DNA of 64,000 nucleotides from Dermanyssus gallinae (lineage: Eukaryota > Arthropoda > Arachnida > Mesostigmata > Dermanyssidae), in contig QVRM01007082.1 in NCBI GenBank assembly GCA_003439945.1, positions 1-64,000 on the forward strand. The letters run 5' to 3'. Below are positions 1 through 13,065 of this stretch, piece after piece. The notes below the pieces were generated by a model. It was not told the DNA's origin and did not search any database. It saw only the letters and a list, made by a program, of their open reading frames with translations. Both the position numbers and the translations under genes were made by a program. Each line of letters begins with the position of its first letter. The first letter of the stretch is position 1.

Positions 1-2513
1 GGGAGACCTACGAGAAGGAGCTGCGGCAGGCGCACACTCTCACCGAAGAGAAGATCACAGAAATCGACGGCCGTGCAAAGGCCCGTGCCGATACATTGCT
101 CGAGGAGAAGATCGAGGAGTTCCGCCAGGTGTACGAGATCGAGAAATCGGAACTGCGGCGTCACTTTGACGAGGAACTCAGGCAGCGACTGGGCGGTTAT
201 GTGCCCGCCGGCGAGCACGCGCAGATGGAGAGTCGTCTCGAGACCCTCACCAAAGAGCTGACGATCGTCAAGAGCGATCTTGAGGAAAGACGCCGCCTTC
301 TTGACCAGGAACGTGAGTGGGGCCGACAGCAGTTGAGGGTCAAGGACGAGCAGATTTCCGACGCTAACGCGAGGTACAGGGAGCTCAAGAAGGAGTTCGA
401 CGATCTCATCGACATCAAGGATGGCCTCCAGAAAGAGCTCGATACGTACAGGTCAGTAATGGTGACGGGGCGTGGCGTTTCGGACGGTGGGTCGAACACC
501 TAATTATTTATGCATTTATCTATATAGAGATCTGGCGCTTGCTGTCTGCTATTTGTTCATCTGTCTCTTTTCAACCGTTTCGTTTGCATGTGTTCTTAGA
601 GGTGGCCTCAACAAGGGCAACGGGCAAATTAGAGAGAGGCTATTTCTTGTGGCACATTTGTTTCCTTTCTATTCGGTATCGATTGACACCGGTTGTCTCT
701 TTCTATGACGTTTCGGCTCTTGTTATACAAAATCCAGTTGTGCTTCTAATGATAACGTAGATGGAAAGTATTATTGAGTATGAATAACCGCTATTTATTC
801 TGTTTTCTTAATGATTGCTTATTGATGCGCGTGTGGTAAAGTGGTAATCTGCGTTGTAGCTTCCGTGAGTGAAGTCGTGTGACCTTGTAGGGCCTGTTGT
901 ACAATAATAAGAATAATGATTATACTATTTTTGTACAATTGTACAATAATATGGCGATATAAAATCGTATGTTCCGATCGTATGTATTGGTGTACACGTG
1001 ACTGTCGTATGTGATTTTTACACGTATCTCTCGCTCTCTCTCGATGTGTCTGTCTGTGTCTGTGTACTTGCAGGACACTTTTGGAGCAGGAAGAGACCCG
1101 GCTCAACATGTCGGCGTCTCAATCTCAGTCTGGGGCGGCCTCCGCCCGTTCAAGTTCGTCGTCGATCCTGTCGTCGGGTTCGCGAAAGCGGAAGCGCATT
1201 TCGACAGCGCTCGAGTCGACTGAGGGCCAGGAAGAGATCCAGTGTACGTTCCAGAACGTCGGGCCGCTCCGTGTGGCCGAACACGACGTGCGACGCGGCC
1301 AGTTTGTCATTCTCGAGAACACTTCCGATGAAGACATCGCGCTCGGCGGCTGGAAGATCGTCCACCGCAGCGGCGAGGTCGAGGTTAGTATTTTTTTGCA
1401 GCAGCGTCGTCGTCGTCGTCATCCCCTGCATTGCCACCAGTTGCATTAGCGACCCTCATTACTAACTGGAGAATGATATGATTCTGAAGTTTATTTCTCT
1501 TCATACTTGTAGTTTCTCGTTTGGGTTACAAACTTCATACATCAACCACATGGCTAGTGCGATGCATATGTACAAGTTACAGTAAGATTTTATACACTAA
1601 TATCACCGTAGCGTCTCGTATTTTTACAAATATTTGTCTATGAATCTCCGTTGTGTACATATTTTCTAGTTATGGTTTAATCAGACGCAAACATTTGTAT
1701 TAAATCTCGTGTGTCGTCGAGTGTAACGAATGACAGCACGATATACATTTCAATGAATCTGTAGGGCAGCACAATATACATTTCAATGAATCTGTCTGAC
1801 TGTTTTATGACCCGAGATTAGACGGACAGCTTTGTTGTGCTATAGAAAACGTTCGTGCATGAATGGTGTAGCGTGGACGTGGCAATAACCGCCGAAGGGC
1901 GCCTGGAGTCAATGATACAAAATACTTTTCTAAGTCAACTAAAGCAGTTTCACACCTCATAACGTTTATGTTTGAGCTGTGATTGTGAATAAGCACGATT
2001 ATGATGATGATGATGGTAACGTCGAATGTTTGTCAATGAACCTGGCGTTAATTCTTCTTCCACGCTAAATGCATCTACTTACTCTCCTCGTGACGTCGTT
2101 TTGCTTGCTCTCTCTTTCTCGCTATCTTATCCTCCTCGTAGGCGAGCCACAAGTTCCCGGCCCGTTTCCGTATCAAGGCACACAGCAAGATGACGCTCTG
2201 GTCGTCGGATTCTGGCGCGACCCACAACCCGCCGACAGACTTCGTTCTGAAGTCGATCAGCTTCCCGTCGGACGACAACCAGTCGAGCGAACTCGAGGTC
2301 GTCACGGCGCTGTACAATCAGGAGGAGAAGGAGATGGCAAAACGCATCAGTAAGAGCCAGCGTTCGTCGCTGACTACCGTCCGCACATACGGATCAGCCG
2401 GCTCGCGTTCGACACCGCAGCGCGTCAGCTTTGCTCGAAGCGAGGTGTTCCACGATGGCGGCGGCGGCGATGAAGCCCCGACCATGGACGACTCACGATG
2501 CAGACTTATGTAG
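1..2513 (+). CDS. Lam: Nuclear lamin, 3' part (5' end outside the window)
   Basis: Nuclear intermediate-filament protein that builds the lamina under the inner nuclear membrane. Three exons are visible: 1–451, 1074–1383 and 2142–2513, joined in phase with GT–AG introns (donor GTCAGT at 452, acceptor TTGCAG before 1074, donor GTTAGT at 1384, acceptor CTCGTAG before 2142). They encode about 376 residues. The first is heptad-rich coiled coil (end of the rod). The rod ends with a motif like the family's conserved terminus (ELDTYRTLLEQEETRL). A basic nuclear-localisation cluster (SRKRKRIS, near 1187) follows, then an Ig-fold lamin tail domain containing LGGWKIVHR and FVILENTS. The protein ends in CRLM, a CaaX box that should be farnesylated and processed. 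The CaaX box and tail domain separate it from cytoplasmic filaments. The start codon and first part of the rod lie to the left. AATAAA at 3113–3118 is a possible poly(A) signal. Introns hold no other gene. Confidence 0.93.
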
Positions 2514-3321
2514 TCGACCCCTTCCCGCTTGCCTGTTGTTGCCTGCTTTCTCCTGGTCTTCTGTTTTTCATCCCTTCTTCTTCCTGTTCGCTTCCCTTCC
2601 TTCGCCTTCTTTTCCCGCTCTTCCACCTTCTGCCAGCCAGCATCCACCTGCAATCGTACAAGCGGGTCTGTGCGCCGCACGCCGGCACACAGCTGTGGAC
2701 GAGATCAACATGGAAGCGCAAGCACTAACTAGCATATGATATACAAAAAAAAGAAGCATAATATTATCAAAACATTCATGTACCCTATTATAATATCTGC
2801 TGAGTGTTGACGTTTTGGACGAGCGTGTGCCTGTGTGTGTGTGTTTTAAACGAATAAGAAAGAAATAGAGAAAAACGACATCGGGAGAGAGTGAGAGATT
2901 TTTTCAAGGCGGGTGTGTGAAAGCAAGAGAGAAAGAGAAGGACAGATAGTTAGAGAAATAGAGAGATAGAGGCAAAGACCAACTCAAGCAGGCTGAAAAC
3001 AGGCTGATTATTTACTCATTTGCGTAATTATATTCGAGTCGTTAGGACATCGGAGACGGGTCCAAATTTCGTTGTGAGACAAAAACGAGAGAAAGAGAGA
3101 GAGAGAATGACAAATAAAAACATAGAAAAGGTGGGAACGTACTCTAATAGCGGCACAAAGCACAACACCGGCGGGAAGCAATGGACTGCCCTTTGGGAAA
3201 ACTAGCTGATTAAAACGAGATGACGAAGAAGAACGCTTTCGGTGGTGTTTTCGGTCGGTGTGGCCACTTCCTGTGTTTGCCGAATTCGATTGTGCGTCTT
3301 CGTGACATTGCTCGACGAGCG

Positions 3322-3352
<31 letters not shown>

Positions 3353-3509
3353 GCTAAATCTTTTATTACTATTTTTGCCGTCCTGTACCCCTAAACACTA
3401 CCGTCGTCTCAGTACGTGGTTTTCATTATATTGAAGTTGAGACCAGAAGTAGCAACCTAACCTCTATCGACTACCGACTCGGGAACATACGTATATACAC
3501 ACACACAGT

Positions 3510-3542
<33 letters not shown>

Positions 3543-6226
3543 TGATAGATGACAGACAGATAGACAAATGACTGGCTGGACAGTTGCAGATTATAAGAGA
3601 GATTGATGTGTGAACGAGGCCTGCGATTTCAACCCTATTCTGATGGAGGAGAGTAGATCGTTATACGACAGATCCGTCCTCTTTATCGTAACTATCACCG
3701 TCGATCTCGCCTTGTCACGCCAATCACTCGTATAGCAACAACAACAACAACATCAATAAGTACTACTGTTACCGCAATTGGACTCGTGCTTCTTCACAAA
3801 ACTAGGTAGGTTGTGGACGTGGACATGTATGCGCGTATGCGTTGGCACGTATTGACATTCGTATGTACGTGCCGCGATTTGTCTATGGCGTGGTTGACTG
3901 AACGTTGTGTTCACAGGACCGGTATACGTGTCCGTAGGGGGTAAAAAGGTGGGGGACGGCGTCTGAAGAAGCGCGAGATAAGCCGAGAAGAGGTGCTGCC
4001 GGCAGGGTGCGGGGACAATTTTGAAGTCGATGAAGTCCAGCCGAAACGGTGACGACTAATAGGTTGATCTGGCCTGGATCAGGTCAAGGACACGCCGGAT
4101 GATAACTCGCTCTTCGTCTCTTCGTGGCCAAAAACCGGCTCCACGCAAACAGTCCGAGTGGTGACTCACATTGAATGGCTCTGGCTCAGTAGAGTCGTGT
4201 CCACCCATGGCATAAGATCATTGCCATTATTATTATTACCATCATCACACAATCATCCTCGTCCTTCTCGTTGTCTGCTGCTGCCATTCGAATTTCCGAT
4301 CGTCAGTATCAAAAAACAGCTGTTGACACCTCGCTGTGTATCATGCAGTTTCGGTGTGCGAACACGGTATGCGTATAATCGAAAAGAAACACCTTGACGA
4401 AATGCGCAGACAGCCTATCGCAGGGCACAAATTGATTCAAAGGTGACTAAATCTATGACAATGACAGTAGGTGGTGAAGACGACTATGGTGGTGATGATG
4501 ATGATGATGATAAGAAAGAACAGAGTTTAAGATCCGATTTTGCCGCACAAGCTAAATGTAGCCACATCAGTCCATCAGTAGCGACGCTGGTAAAAACAAC
4601 GATCGCAAACTTGGCAAAAGGTACAACAACCACATGCGATACGAATAATAAAAATACGCGTAATGACGGCGGCAGTAGCAACAACAACAACAATAATAAT
4701 AACTATAACCAGACGCAACAACAACGAACACGGTAAAAGGAAAATCCCTAACAACAACAAGAAATATATCTATTAACCAAAATAGGTACACCGTCGTTGT
4801 TTATTCCGACGTCGCTGCGTTGGTTGTATGGAACAGCAAGCGCGAAACTAACACGAGACTTTCGAGACTAAGATACGTCTGTCCGTACGTACTATTTGCT
4901 CTGTTGTCGATTGAGCATTGGGACCCCTTCTCTCCTTGGCTGGCGTTTGTAGTGATAGCGTCTATAAATCTCGTATGTATAGCGGCAGCCGTATTTTTGT
5001 TAATCAGCTGTTGGGGGAAATTGGTTACAAGACAATTGCTATTCGGGATAAATGTAGTGACGCGTGTTTTAGACTAACACAATATTTTTCTGACAACGTT
5101 GATCGAACGGCCTATTCGTTAGTCGGATGACTAGCTGGGCCGCGCGGAAAAGTTAGAAGCCGAGCTCTGGAAGCTTATGTCGAAGATGTCTCGGTGCGTT
5201 GAGTGTTTGCTTAGACAACCTTTGACAAAGATTAGTTCCTTTCATATTCCTGCCCACATCCATTAAGGAGAAAAAACAATATATATAGAAACATATAGAT
5301 ATACATCTGTATGAGGAGAGGACGTACAACCACAATAAACTGCCTTATTATTACTAGTATTATAGCTATATTATTGTTATCATTATCATTAATCACCCCT
5401 TTAATACCCTTTGAATTTGTCCTTGATGCTTGTTTTAGTGGAAAGTGCCTTGTCATTCTGGTGTTACCGGTCGCGCACGTGTATGAGAACGACGCGACAA
5501 TTAACTTCTTACAAAATTATAGAATGTCGTTCATAGTTCATCAATCTCTCACATATACTTTGTGCAACGGTGTCATCATAACCATCACCGAATAAAACCG
5601 TATACACAATATACTTTAGGTATGCACCCTAATCATTGTGTTTTCTCTTAGAAATTTTCTTACGGTTAGTCAGGTTTGTCAATTGGTAAATGATATATAG
5701 AGTAAAAAGATACAGCTATTTTAGTTAGTCAGAAGTCGATTGTCGGCAATAAGACTCGAACCATTCACCCTATCGCCGTTCAACCCCTATGAATAGAATT
5801 TTGTTTAAGCGGTGCTCATTGGCACTAAAGGATAAATCATATGTCGCAAAGAGGGATGCCAAATTTTCGAAATTTTGTAGATTGTGGTAAACTTAATTTT
5901 AAAAAAGTCTCTACGAGTAAGTTAGCCTGAATCGGATACTTTTCTGGTAGAACTGTTTCATTATGTGAGGGCCGTGGACCAAAAAATTAGACATAGATAG
6001 ATACCTTTGTAATGCATAAGCTTGTGAAGGAATATGACGAATTGTTTTGTAGTATCTCTTGGCACGCCTACCATAATTCTTGTCATTGACTACTACGCAA
6101 AGACTGCGTATAAACTGTTGTGACAAACAGTTGTTATCTTTAATTCTGGAAAAAGGCCAACCAAGCGGCAGATCCGCGCTAAAACTTACTGAAAGATAAA
6201 ACCATACTAAATAGATATCCCAGTGA
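2514..6226. other. Lamin 3' flank, no recognised gene
   Basis: Downstream flank of the lamin gene. It holds purine-rich GA stretches (about 2880–3110), two perfect (TA)n arrays (3325–3351 and 3510–3537) and AAC/AAT trinucleotide runs around 4680–4710. Short open frames here are low-complexity (runs of D, N or T) and are not believed to be coding. Confidence 0.5.
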
Positions 6227-6526
6227 CCAATCAGACTTAAAATAGATAATCCTAGAGAGAAAGCTAAGCGGGGCAAGATTGCATTACTTAGGAATCTATG
6301 TGGTGAAGAAGGACGTACACTTTATCGCCGAATCGACGCTGCACGTAGAATTCTGCATCAGTTACAGCGTCGAGCAATATCTCAATATTGGGCGAGAAGA
6401 TGTAATCGTAATTTCTTGCATGGTTTGCGTGTGGCCTACGAAGACGCAATCCCTCTCGCATCGGGCATATCGGGTGTACCTAAGCTGCGGTTAAGGCCGG
6501 TGTTATCAACATTTTATTATATATGA
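6227..6526 (+). other. Open frame without a start codon, possible exon or transposon relic
   Basis: A frame of 99 sense codons opens after TGA at 6224 and closes with TGA at 6524. It has no ATG. The translation is rich in Arg and Leu with amphipathic spacing (TLYRRIDAARRILHQLQRRA, then QYWARRCNRNFLHGLRVAYE), unlike the simple-sequence frames around it. I do not recognise the family. It could be an internal exon of an unannotated gene, a decayed transposase piece, or chance. No convincing acceptor and donor pair was fixed. Confidence 0.2.
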
Positions 6527-7346
6527 GGCATTTTCGACTGTTGTTTGTGCGGAGTTGTTTTTTCTATATGGGGCATTTTCGGTAAATTTCTTCACCGACA
6601 TGAGAACGGGAACTTTGTAGTCAGGTCTAGAACTCGTTGTCCGATAGAATGTGAGTGGTTACACAAGTATCTCGTATTCTTGTGTAACGAGTCAAAGCCA
6701 TTACAGAAGAATACGAGATAAACATTATACAAGTATAGCGTCCAATATTTCTGCTCACGAAGGGGCTATGGCTGTCATACTAAGTGAAGTGTGATTTCGA
6801 AGCCTTGCGGTAATAATGAGAAAATATTGATGGATGTTACTATGTACGCCGACAAGAAGCAACCTAAAAAATAGATACCATTTTTAAAAATGCGAGTGGC
6901 CCAGTGATATTTTTCTTCACACTACACTGACGACCAGAATTATTGTTTGCTTATCCGACGGTGTATGTTTATTAAAGTAAAAGGGGTAAGTGCACGACTT
7001 TAAAGAGTTCAGTAATAACATAATATATATACGCGGACGGAGTCAACATCGTTGGTTGGGGAGCAGCTATCAAATATTAGAGAGGTAACCGAAGACAATG
7101 TGGAACAACTGAGTGCACCATTCAGAGACACAGTCTCTACACGCCCCGCAGAATGTGTCAACTCCGATGTTCGCCACCTTTCAGAAGGCGCGACCTACTA
7201 CAGCGTTTTGATAAGGTACTCCGGGAGACCCTACAATCCCTGCTGCACGTGAATTTAAAATATCTGTCATGGACTCAGGCTGCACTTCCCGTTAGTGGGG
7301 GTACGCAGATTGGTCGATATAGAACCCGATCCTGGTATTTAAAGTT

Positions 7347-7515
7347 CTCGGGCTGACCCTCAGCCAAGATTTAACGTCCACGGAACTGTTTTTCACATTG
7401 CTTCATAGACGGACCCCCATAAATACAAATGTGCAACGGTGGGGCTCGAACCCGCGCACCTATGTGTCTCCTCCGGTTGCGAGGCGGAGACTTAATCCAC
7501 CACACCACCGGGTTC
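7347..7515 (-). repeat. tRNA-headed SINE-like repeat, copy 1
   Basis: Read on the minus strand, the first 80 bases look like a tRNA: a box-A-like stretch (TGGTGTGGTGGATTAAG) and a perfect box B (GGTTCGAGCCC). A body follows that includes GGACGTTAAATCTTGGCTGA. The same arrangement recurs at 9894–10070 with several substitutions, so this is a dispersed repeat with an internal pol III promoter rather than a working tRNA. The 3' end and target-site duplication were not resolved. Confidence 0.6.
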
Positions 7516-8899
7516 GAGCGATCCTAGTATCTGGGCTCGTTGTCCGAAGTAAAGCAGCTTGTCATCGCCATAAGGCCTTCTCGACTGAGATTTGGGTCGC
7601 CGAGTCAACGCAGGCAGCAATCGGTAACTTTCGCTCCAGCGCGACCTAGAAAATCACGTTCCGGACGGTTCAGGGAGGGTCTGTTTAAAAGTTTGCTTTC
7701 AGCAAATGAATTTCAGGCTTCAAGACCTTCCCTCGCCGCATCTGTGAACGATGCTGGACAACACTCACAATCCGCATTATTTCCGGCTTGCGGTTGGGAG
7801 AGGTAACCTGCGTATCCCACCCATGCAACGTGCGCAGAGCTTCAGTAGGTGTCACGGGTAAGCACGACTTGTCGTGACGCTATAGCATTATGTGCCACTC
7901 ACGTCATTTCGCCACTGTCGGTCTCAGTCGGAATAGCCAACCATGAGGCCAGACGGAAAAACTATCGCCTCGTGGGCACGTGGTCGTCTCCTCGATTGAG
8001 ATACTAGGTCATGTGCACTGGCCAGAAACTACGTTCAGAACTCAATTCGTAGTTCAGCCGATCGCCATAGAGACTCTTGACGCATTGGCCCGGAGTCTAT
8101 GAAATTTATTAAGAGTCTCTTTCCTTTCTGCAACTCAGAATGCCCGCGCTAGAAGACCTGTGGCAGCGCATGTCGATCGAAGTTCAACGCGGCAACGCTG
8201 CGGCTGTGAAAGGATATCATTCGACAGCCGTAGAAAGTTGTAGTACCTCACAAATGTTTGCTAATGAGAATAAAACAAATTATATATAATATATATATAT
8301 ATATATCTGTGACGAACATTGAAGGAAATGGCCACAGTAGTGCCTAAAAAAATCACATAGATGCTTCGAAGAAGAGTTCACTTCTTATTTTTCGTGTAAT
8401 GAGTTGAAGTAATAGAATATAATTATTGCTAGTGTTGGTAGCTTGGAAGCCTATCGAATCTTGAAGCCATCGGTCAAACCCATTCGAGAAAAAATTATTT
8501 ACATAGTATTCTCACACGGTTTTATAGATTCAATAAAACATAAGCTCAGCTTGCCTTCTATTTAAAATGATTCTAAGTGTCACAAGGTGATAATACTACG
8601 TGGCAATAAATTGATTTACAGCGCGTTTACGTTCCTATCAATATTCGATCAACTGCGCAATCTCCAATAAGAGAGTATCGCTCGTCCGCACGGTGTTCTA
8701 GATAGATAGATAGGTTTTATTATGTCAATTGGTAGTTTATATTGGTGTTTACGTTTTGCCAGATCATATCATGCTCATTTTGGGCGATATGAATGAGCTT
8801 TTCCCAAGAATGTAGCAAAAGGCAGCAATGCTTAACCATATTCGTAATCATGCAAGATGAAAGTTTTGCCCGTCGGGTTCGAACGTCTGCACGGTGACC
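7516..8899. other. Gene-free stretch with a short GATA-flanked repeat
   Basis: No coding gene recognised. A (GATA)3 stretch at about 8698–8713 is followed by TTTTATTA and a sequence resembling the start of the repeat at 8900. The two GATA blocks lie about 200 bp apart and look like a partial tandem copy. A short TA-rich tract lies at 8280–8307. Confidence 0.4.
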
Positions 8900-9065
8900 T
8901 AGATAGATAGGTTTTATTATTTCAATGGGTGGTTTACATTTATACAGAGGTCCACAGCTCGTCAAATCCATCAGAGGATAGTATGGAATACTTATATTGT
9001 AGTATATATTGTCATCATGATTATTAGCGTACTCGAGTTATATTTGAGTAAGGGCATATTCCAAT
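8900..9065 (-). repeat. GATA-tailed dispersed repeat, copy 1
   Basis: Begins with AGATAGATAGG, then GTTTTATTA, then GTTTACATTTATACAGAGGT and TTGTCATCATGATTATTA. The same order is found at 34961–35140 with about one difference in five to ten bases. A simple tetranucleotide next to TTTATT suggests the 3' end of a non-LTR element lying on the minus strand, with a (TATC)n tail. The parent element is not identified. Confidence 0.5.
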
Positions 9066-9354
9066 ATGTAGAACCGAAGTTTGATGTTGTTCATGGTTGC
9101 TGTCGAGTGGGAGAGATTAAACAGGTTGGGATGAATTCCTATTATGATTCGTTTGATCTCGGCCACGAAATACATCTCTATTTGCAGAGGATAGGCCAGA
9201 ATCGACATTTCTACATGTTTATAACGCGAAGATTCCGACTGGTCGGTATCCCAGTATCACTCGCAAGGCTCTGCAGGCGGTGTAACCTGGCCTACAAACT
9301 AGGTAGAACAAGCTCAGACTGTTAGGATCTAAGGCAGTACGTATCTTGCCAGTA

Positions 9355-9480
9355 CTTGAAAATCTTAGACAGCGTGCATTTTTCCGGTGGTTGGCAATCT
9401 CAGGCAGTATGTATATTTTCAGTACTTGACAGTTTTTGGCAGTATGCATCTTTTTCAATAGTTGGCAGTTCAGTCCCGAA
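9355..9480 (+). repeat. Degenerate tandem repeat, about 36–40-bp unit
   Basis: Three decayed units share GGCAGT(A)TG(T/C)AT followed by a T-rich run (for example TTGGCAGTTCAG and TTTTGGCAGTATGCATC). Short and non-coding. Confidence 0.35.
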
Positions 9481-9893
9481 CTTGTCAAGCAACTTGACAG
9501 ACCAGTTAAATCCAGGCAAAGTGTTAAGTGTTACGACAAACGTGCCTCACCTTAAACGTATGCTTCGCATCGCCAGTGTTTTGCCAGTGCCCGTGCACAT
9601 ACGACTGTTTGGAGAGTCTGCCTTGTGCTGTTGCTGGAAAGCACCGTGGCCAGGAAACGTCTGACGCAGAGGATGATATAGCAGCAAACCTGTACGCTCG
9701 TCGACTTGTTGTCCAACAGGTTGTTAGGGCTCGAGATCATGAACCCGAAGTTGTTTGTTCGATCAGATAAACGACGTGTTCCAGGCCTACAGGCGGCGTT
9801 CTGTTCCGGGTGTCCGCTTCTCTGCTGGGAGAGAGACACAGAAGCCTGTTTGGCGGCATGCAGTTGCCAGAGCATTCAGTGGGCCAATCTTTT

Positions 9894-10070
9894 TCGGGCT
9901 GACTCTCAGCCAACACTTAACGTCCACGGGTTTGCGTTCGCAACGCTTCGTAGGACGGACCTCATAAATACAAATAGGCAACAATGGCGGCGATCGAACC
10001 CGTGCACACCTATGTATCTCCTCCGGCCGCGATCCGCACGCAAATGCATCATGCCAGCGGGCTCGACACT
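9894..10070 (-). repeat. tRNA-headed SINE-like repeat, copy 2
   Basis: Second copy of the family at 7347–7515. The two share CGGGCTGAC, CTCAGCCAA, TTAACGTCCACGG, CATAAATACAAAT and the tRNA-like head. This copy is more diverged in the head region (GGTTCGATCGCC on the minus strand), so it is probably an older insertion. Confidence 0.55.
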
Positions 10071-11885
10071 CGAAGGGCCGCTAAAAATGCCTAACTAACT
10101 ATCGCAGTCGCTGTACTATTGACACGTGTTTCCTTCTAACCAATCTTATTATTCAGCTGTCCCGAGTACTCAATAATTGACTTACTGCACGTTACAAGTA
10201 AGAGGAGCACAATGAAATGATGTTCTCGTCTTATAGCGATACTATCTTAGAAAAATAGCACACTGCTATTTCGTCTGCCTTCCTGTGTATTCTTGTGTAT
10301 GTGTTCATTACTTGTACGGCGTTACCTCCGATTTCCTGGGACAAGCAGTTTTTTTTTAACTACAGACGCTGTTGCAAACAATGCCAAAACGCACATCTTC
10401 TTCGAGGTGTGTGAAGTTGGCGTCATTGGAGTCGTCCGATATGTGTCATCCCCAAGTGTGATCTGACGGGGCGAACCTCGACGAAAGGGTCGATAACACA
10501 GTCTACGCATCGGTACTGTGTCCCGGTGGGGACGCTTTTGAGTTCTATGTGAAACGAGCCTTTAATTCGTCCACAGACGAACGAAAAGTGAGAAGATACG
10601 TACGTAAGGCGCAATCTGACCTGCGCCCGCTGCCCTATTCCTTCTATTCCTAAGTAGAAAAACTATATACTTTCTTTTTTGTCCGTGTAGGCGCGACTTG
10701 CAGCAACGGCTCAATTCGGAAGTAGGTCAGAACGAGCTTGACCGGACCGGAACGAACTCACTAGTGCGGCTGGTACCTGCCACGCGCGAGATTATAGGCT
10801 AATCAATTCGAATAGTGTGCGCTCGACCTCATTTTAATTGCTTGGCGGTTCGAGATGGGTGCTAGAGAAAAGCAATTGTATATGCTCATGCATCATATCA
10901 TTGTCTAGCCCGTCTCTGTATCCTACCGTCTCACCTATTTCTCGCTCTCCGCTCAATTTGTATCGTTATATGCGGTTCCATTTGGGTTGTTTAGCCATAG
11001 ACGGGGACATGCTTTTCAAAACAGCTTCTCTGTTGGTGAATTGGCTTTGTTGGCCTCTGCTCTGGCGGAGGCTATCTAGCGACGATTTTTTTTTCAGTTA
11101 ATAGAGCAGCCTTTGTCGTCGTTGATGTTTGAATATTTCTTCTCCTCCTCGACGTCGTCGGCGTCCCCGTTGTTGCTGTTATACTATATTCTTCGAAACC
11201 TTTACTCTCTTGTCGCTTTTATTGTTATTGTTGCTGTTTTCACCGTCGCACATCGTGCATAGTAGTCGATCTCGTGCTCACCGTTAATGTTGTTCTTGTG
11301 GTTGTTGTTGTCCCCACTAGTACTGCTAGCGCTGCTGCTGCTGGAGTTGTTGTTGCTCAAGAAAAAAGCCCGAGATACAGACCGTAGAGACAGTTGGAGC
11401 AGGAGTCCCACTGGATTCGCTCTTTCTCGTTTCTTTCTCACACCGACCGATCTGACTGTTTGATTTGACGATACCTGGCTGATTGTTTGACGATGATCCG
11501 GGACAATTCGCTCGGTACGGTCGTCCGTCCTTTTTTCCTTTCTTCCTTTCTTCCAAGTCCATCGTCGATATATGCGTGTCGGCAACGGGTTTCGAGGCCA
11601 CCGTCCCGCTCGCCAGTCCGTGTCTCCTCGTCGCCACCGCTATCGTTCTATATTACATATCGTTGCCGGTCGCCGCGTTCCGTAAGTGTCAGCTTTCAAC
11701 GCCTTCTTCATCGTATACCATCTCTATCGATCAGGAACTACTTATGCTGGACCCGTGCTGGAGCTGAGCTCTTAAAAAGAGTGAAACAAGAAAATGGGCA
11801 GAAAGAAAGGAAGAATGCCAAAAAGAGAAACAATGCGCAGGTAGTGTAGAACCGAATATTGGCTACGTAATGTGTGTATATATAC

Positions 11886-11960
<75 letters not shown>

Positions 11961-12817
11961 TATATATATATGTATATACGTATATATGCACACCTGTCTA
12001 ACCACTAGCCAACCAACGGCTCGAAGCTTGTTACACTCAGGTTAGCGGAGCAGCTCTCCCTTCCACTGCCGCGGCTGGGGTCATTCGCCCTGTGCGCGTG
12101 TGCGCTGCGAAAAAGAAACCTATATGTTTACGTATAAGTGAAAAACAAAAACAAAGGAAAGAAAGAAAACTTAGCACACTTAGTCTCGTAAGTTAATGAG
12201 TAGCTGCAGCAGCAGCGGCAGTAAGCGTATATAGTGAGTGACACACGCGAATCCACCCCCGAATTCGTCGAAGCAAGATCGAGAACCAACCACACCTATG
12301 CTATGTCGTATCGTTTAACCGAGTCGAAACAAGTGTACTACTCGTGTTGTAGTATTAGTGACAATATTATTCGCACGAGTACGATGAAACTTACTGGTAA
12401 GATCGATGACCCAGCAAGAGGGCGAGATCAGACAGACTGACAAACGGAGAGACAGATTAAGCAAAGCCATCATCAAATGAACTGTTAGGTGAACATTATC
12501 GACACTACAAGCCTTTGTCGACGAGTCACACCGCGTTTCGTGTCCCGGAGGAGGCAGAGCGGTCTAGGCTTGTTGTAACAACAGCAGCAACAGCAACAAC
12601 AACGACAAAAGCAACAACAACAACGACAAAAGCAACGACAGCAACAACAACGATAACGACATCTGCTCTCATCCAGGTATCATAGGCCAAACGGATCTAG
12701 AAGCAGTGTTGCCATATACGTGCTCGGGCTGATCATCTACGCTGCCTCGCCCTACAAACAACTTGCCGGCCGCATTTTATCGTACAGTTCGGCCGATTAG
12801 TTCAGAGAACTGCCAAG
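10071..12817. other. Gene-free stretch upstream of CPEB
   Basis: No recognised gene. Contains the longest TA tract of the window (11889–11971, imperfect near its end) and CAA/CAG/CGA runs at 12575–12655 that end just before a good donor-like CAG/GTATCA at 12674–12682. This could be a 5' untranslated exon of CPEB, but no frame with a start codon supports it. Open frames on both strands at 11202–11850 are simple sequence. Confidence 0.4.
11889..11971. repeat. (TA)n microsatellite, about 80 bp
   Basis: Longest run of alternating TA in the window, with one TAAA interruption near 11957. One of more than 25 such arrays here. Confidence 0.95.
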
Positions 12818-13065
12818 AGAAGCAACAACAGGGACAACAACTTCAGAAACACAACAACAACAGGAACAACAACTTCAGCAACAACAACAGGAACAACAAC
12901 TTCAGCAACAACAACAGGAACAACAACTTCAGCAACAACAACAGGAACAACAACTTCTGCAACGGCGACATCAACAACAGCAGCAACAACACGAGCACGT
13001 TAACGCGTCAAGTTATCATATGCAAGCTATCATAACTGCGATATATGTCATCGTTTTCCATCGTT
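12818..13065 (+). repeat. 27-bp minisatellite able to encode Gln-rich peptide
   Basis: About four copies of a 27-bp unit (CAACAACTTCAGCAACAACA plus ACAGGAA) at about 12855–12960. In one frame, open from about 12801 to a TAA near 13066, it reads QQLQQQQE repeats and continues as complex sequence (QRRHQQQQQHEHVNASSYHM). That continuation makes an upstream coding exon of the neighbouring polyQ CPEB possible. No start codon or phase-compatible donor was proved. Confidence 0.4.

Noticed and set aside
4443..4736. 97-codon Asp- and Asn-rich frame
   Set aside because: Translation of GATGAT and AACAAC repeats.
11202..11849. Overlapping frames on both strands up to 127 codons
   Set aside because: Ser/Asn and Arg/Ser low-complexity; no recognisable domain and no splice context.
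11889..11971. CRISPR-like or origin-like repeat array
   Set aside because: Plain dinucleotide microsatellite with no spacers, in a nuclear animal genome.
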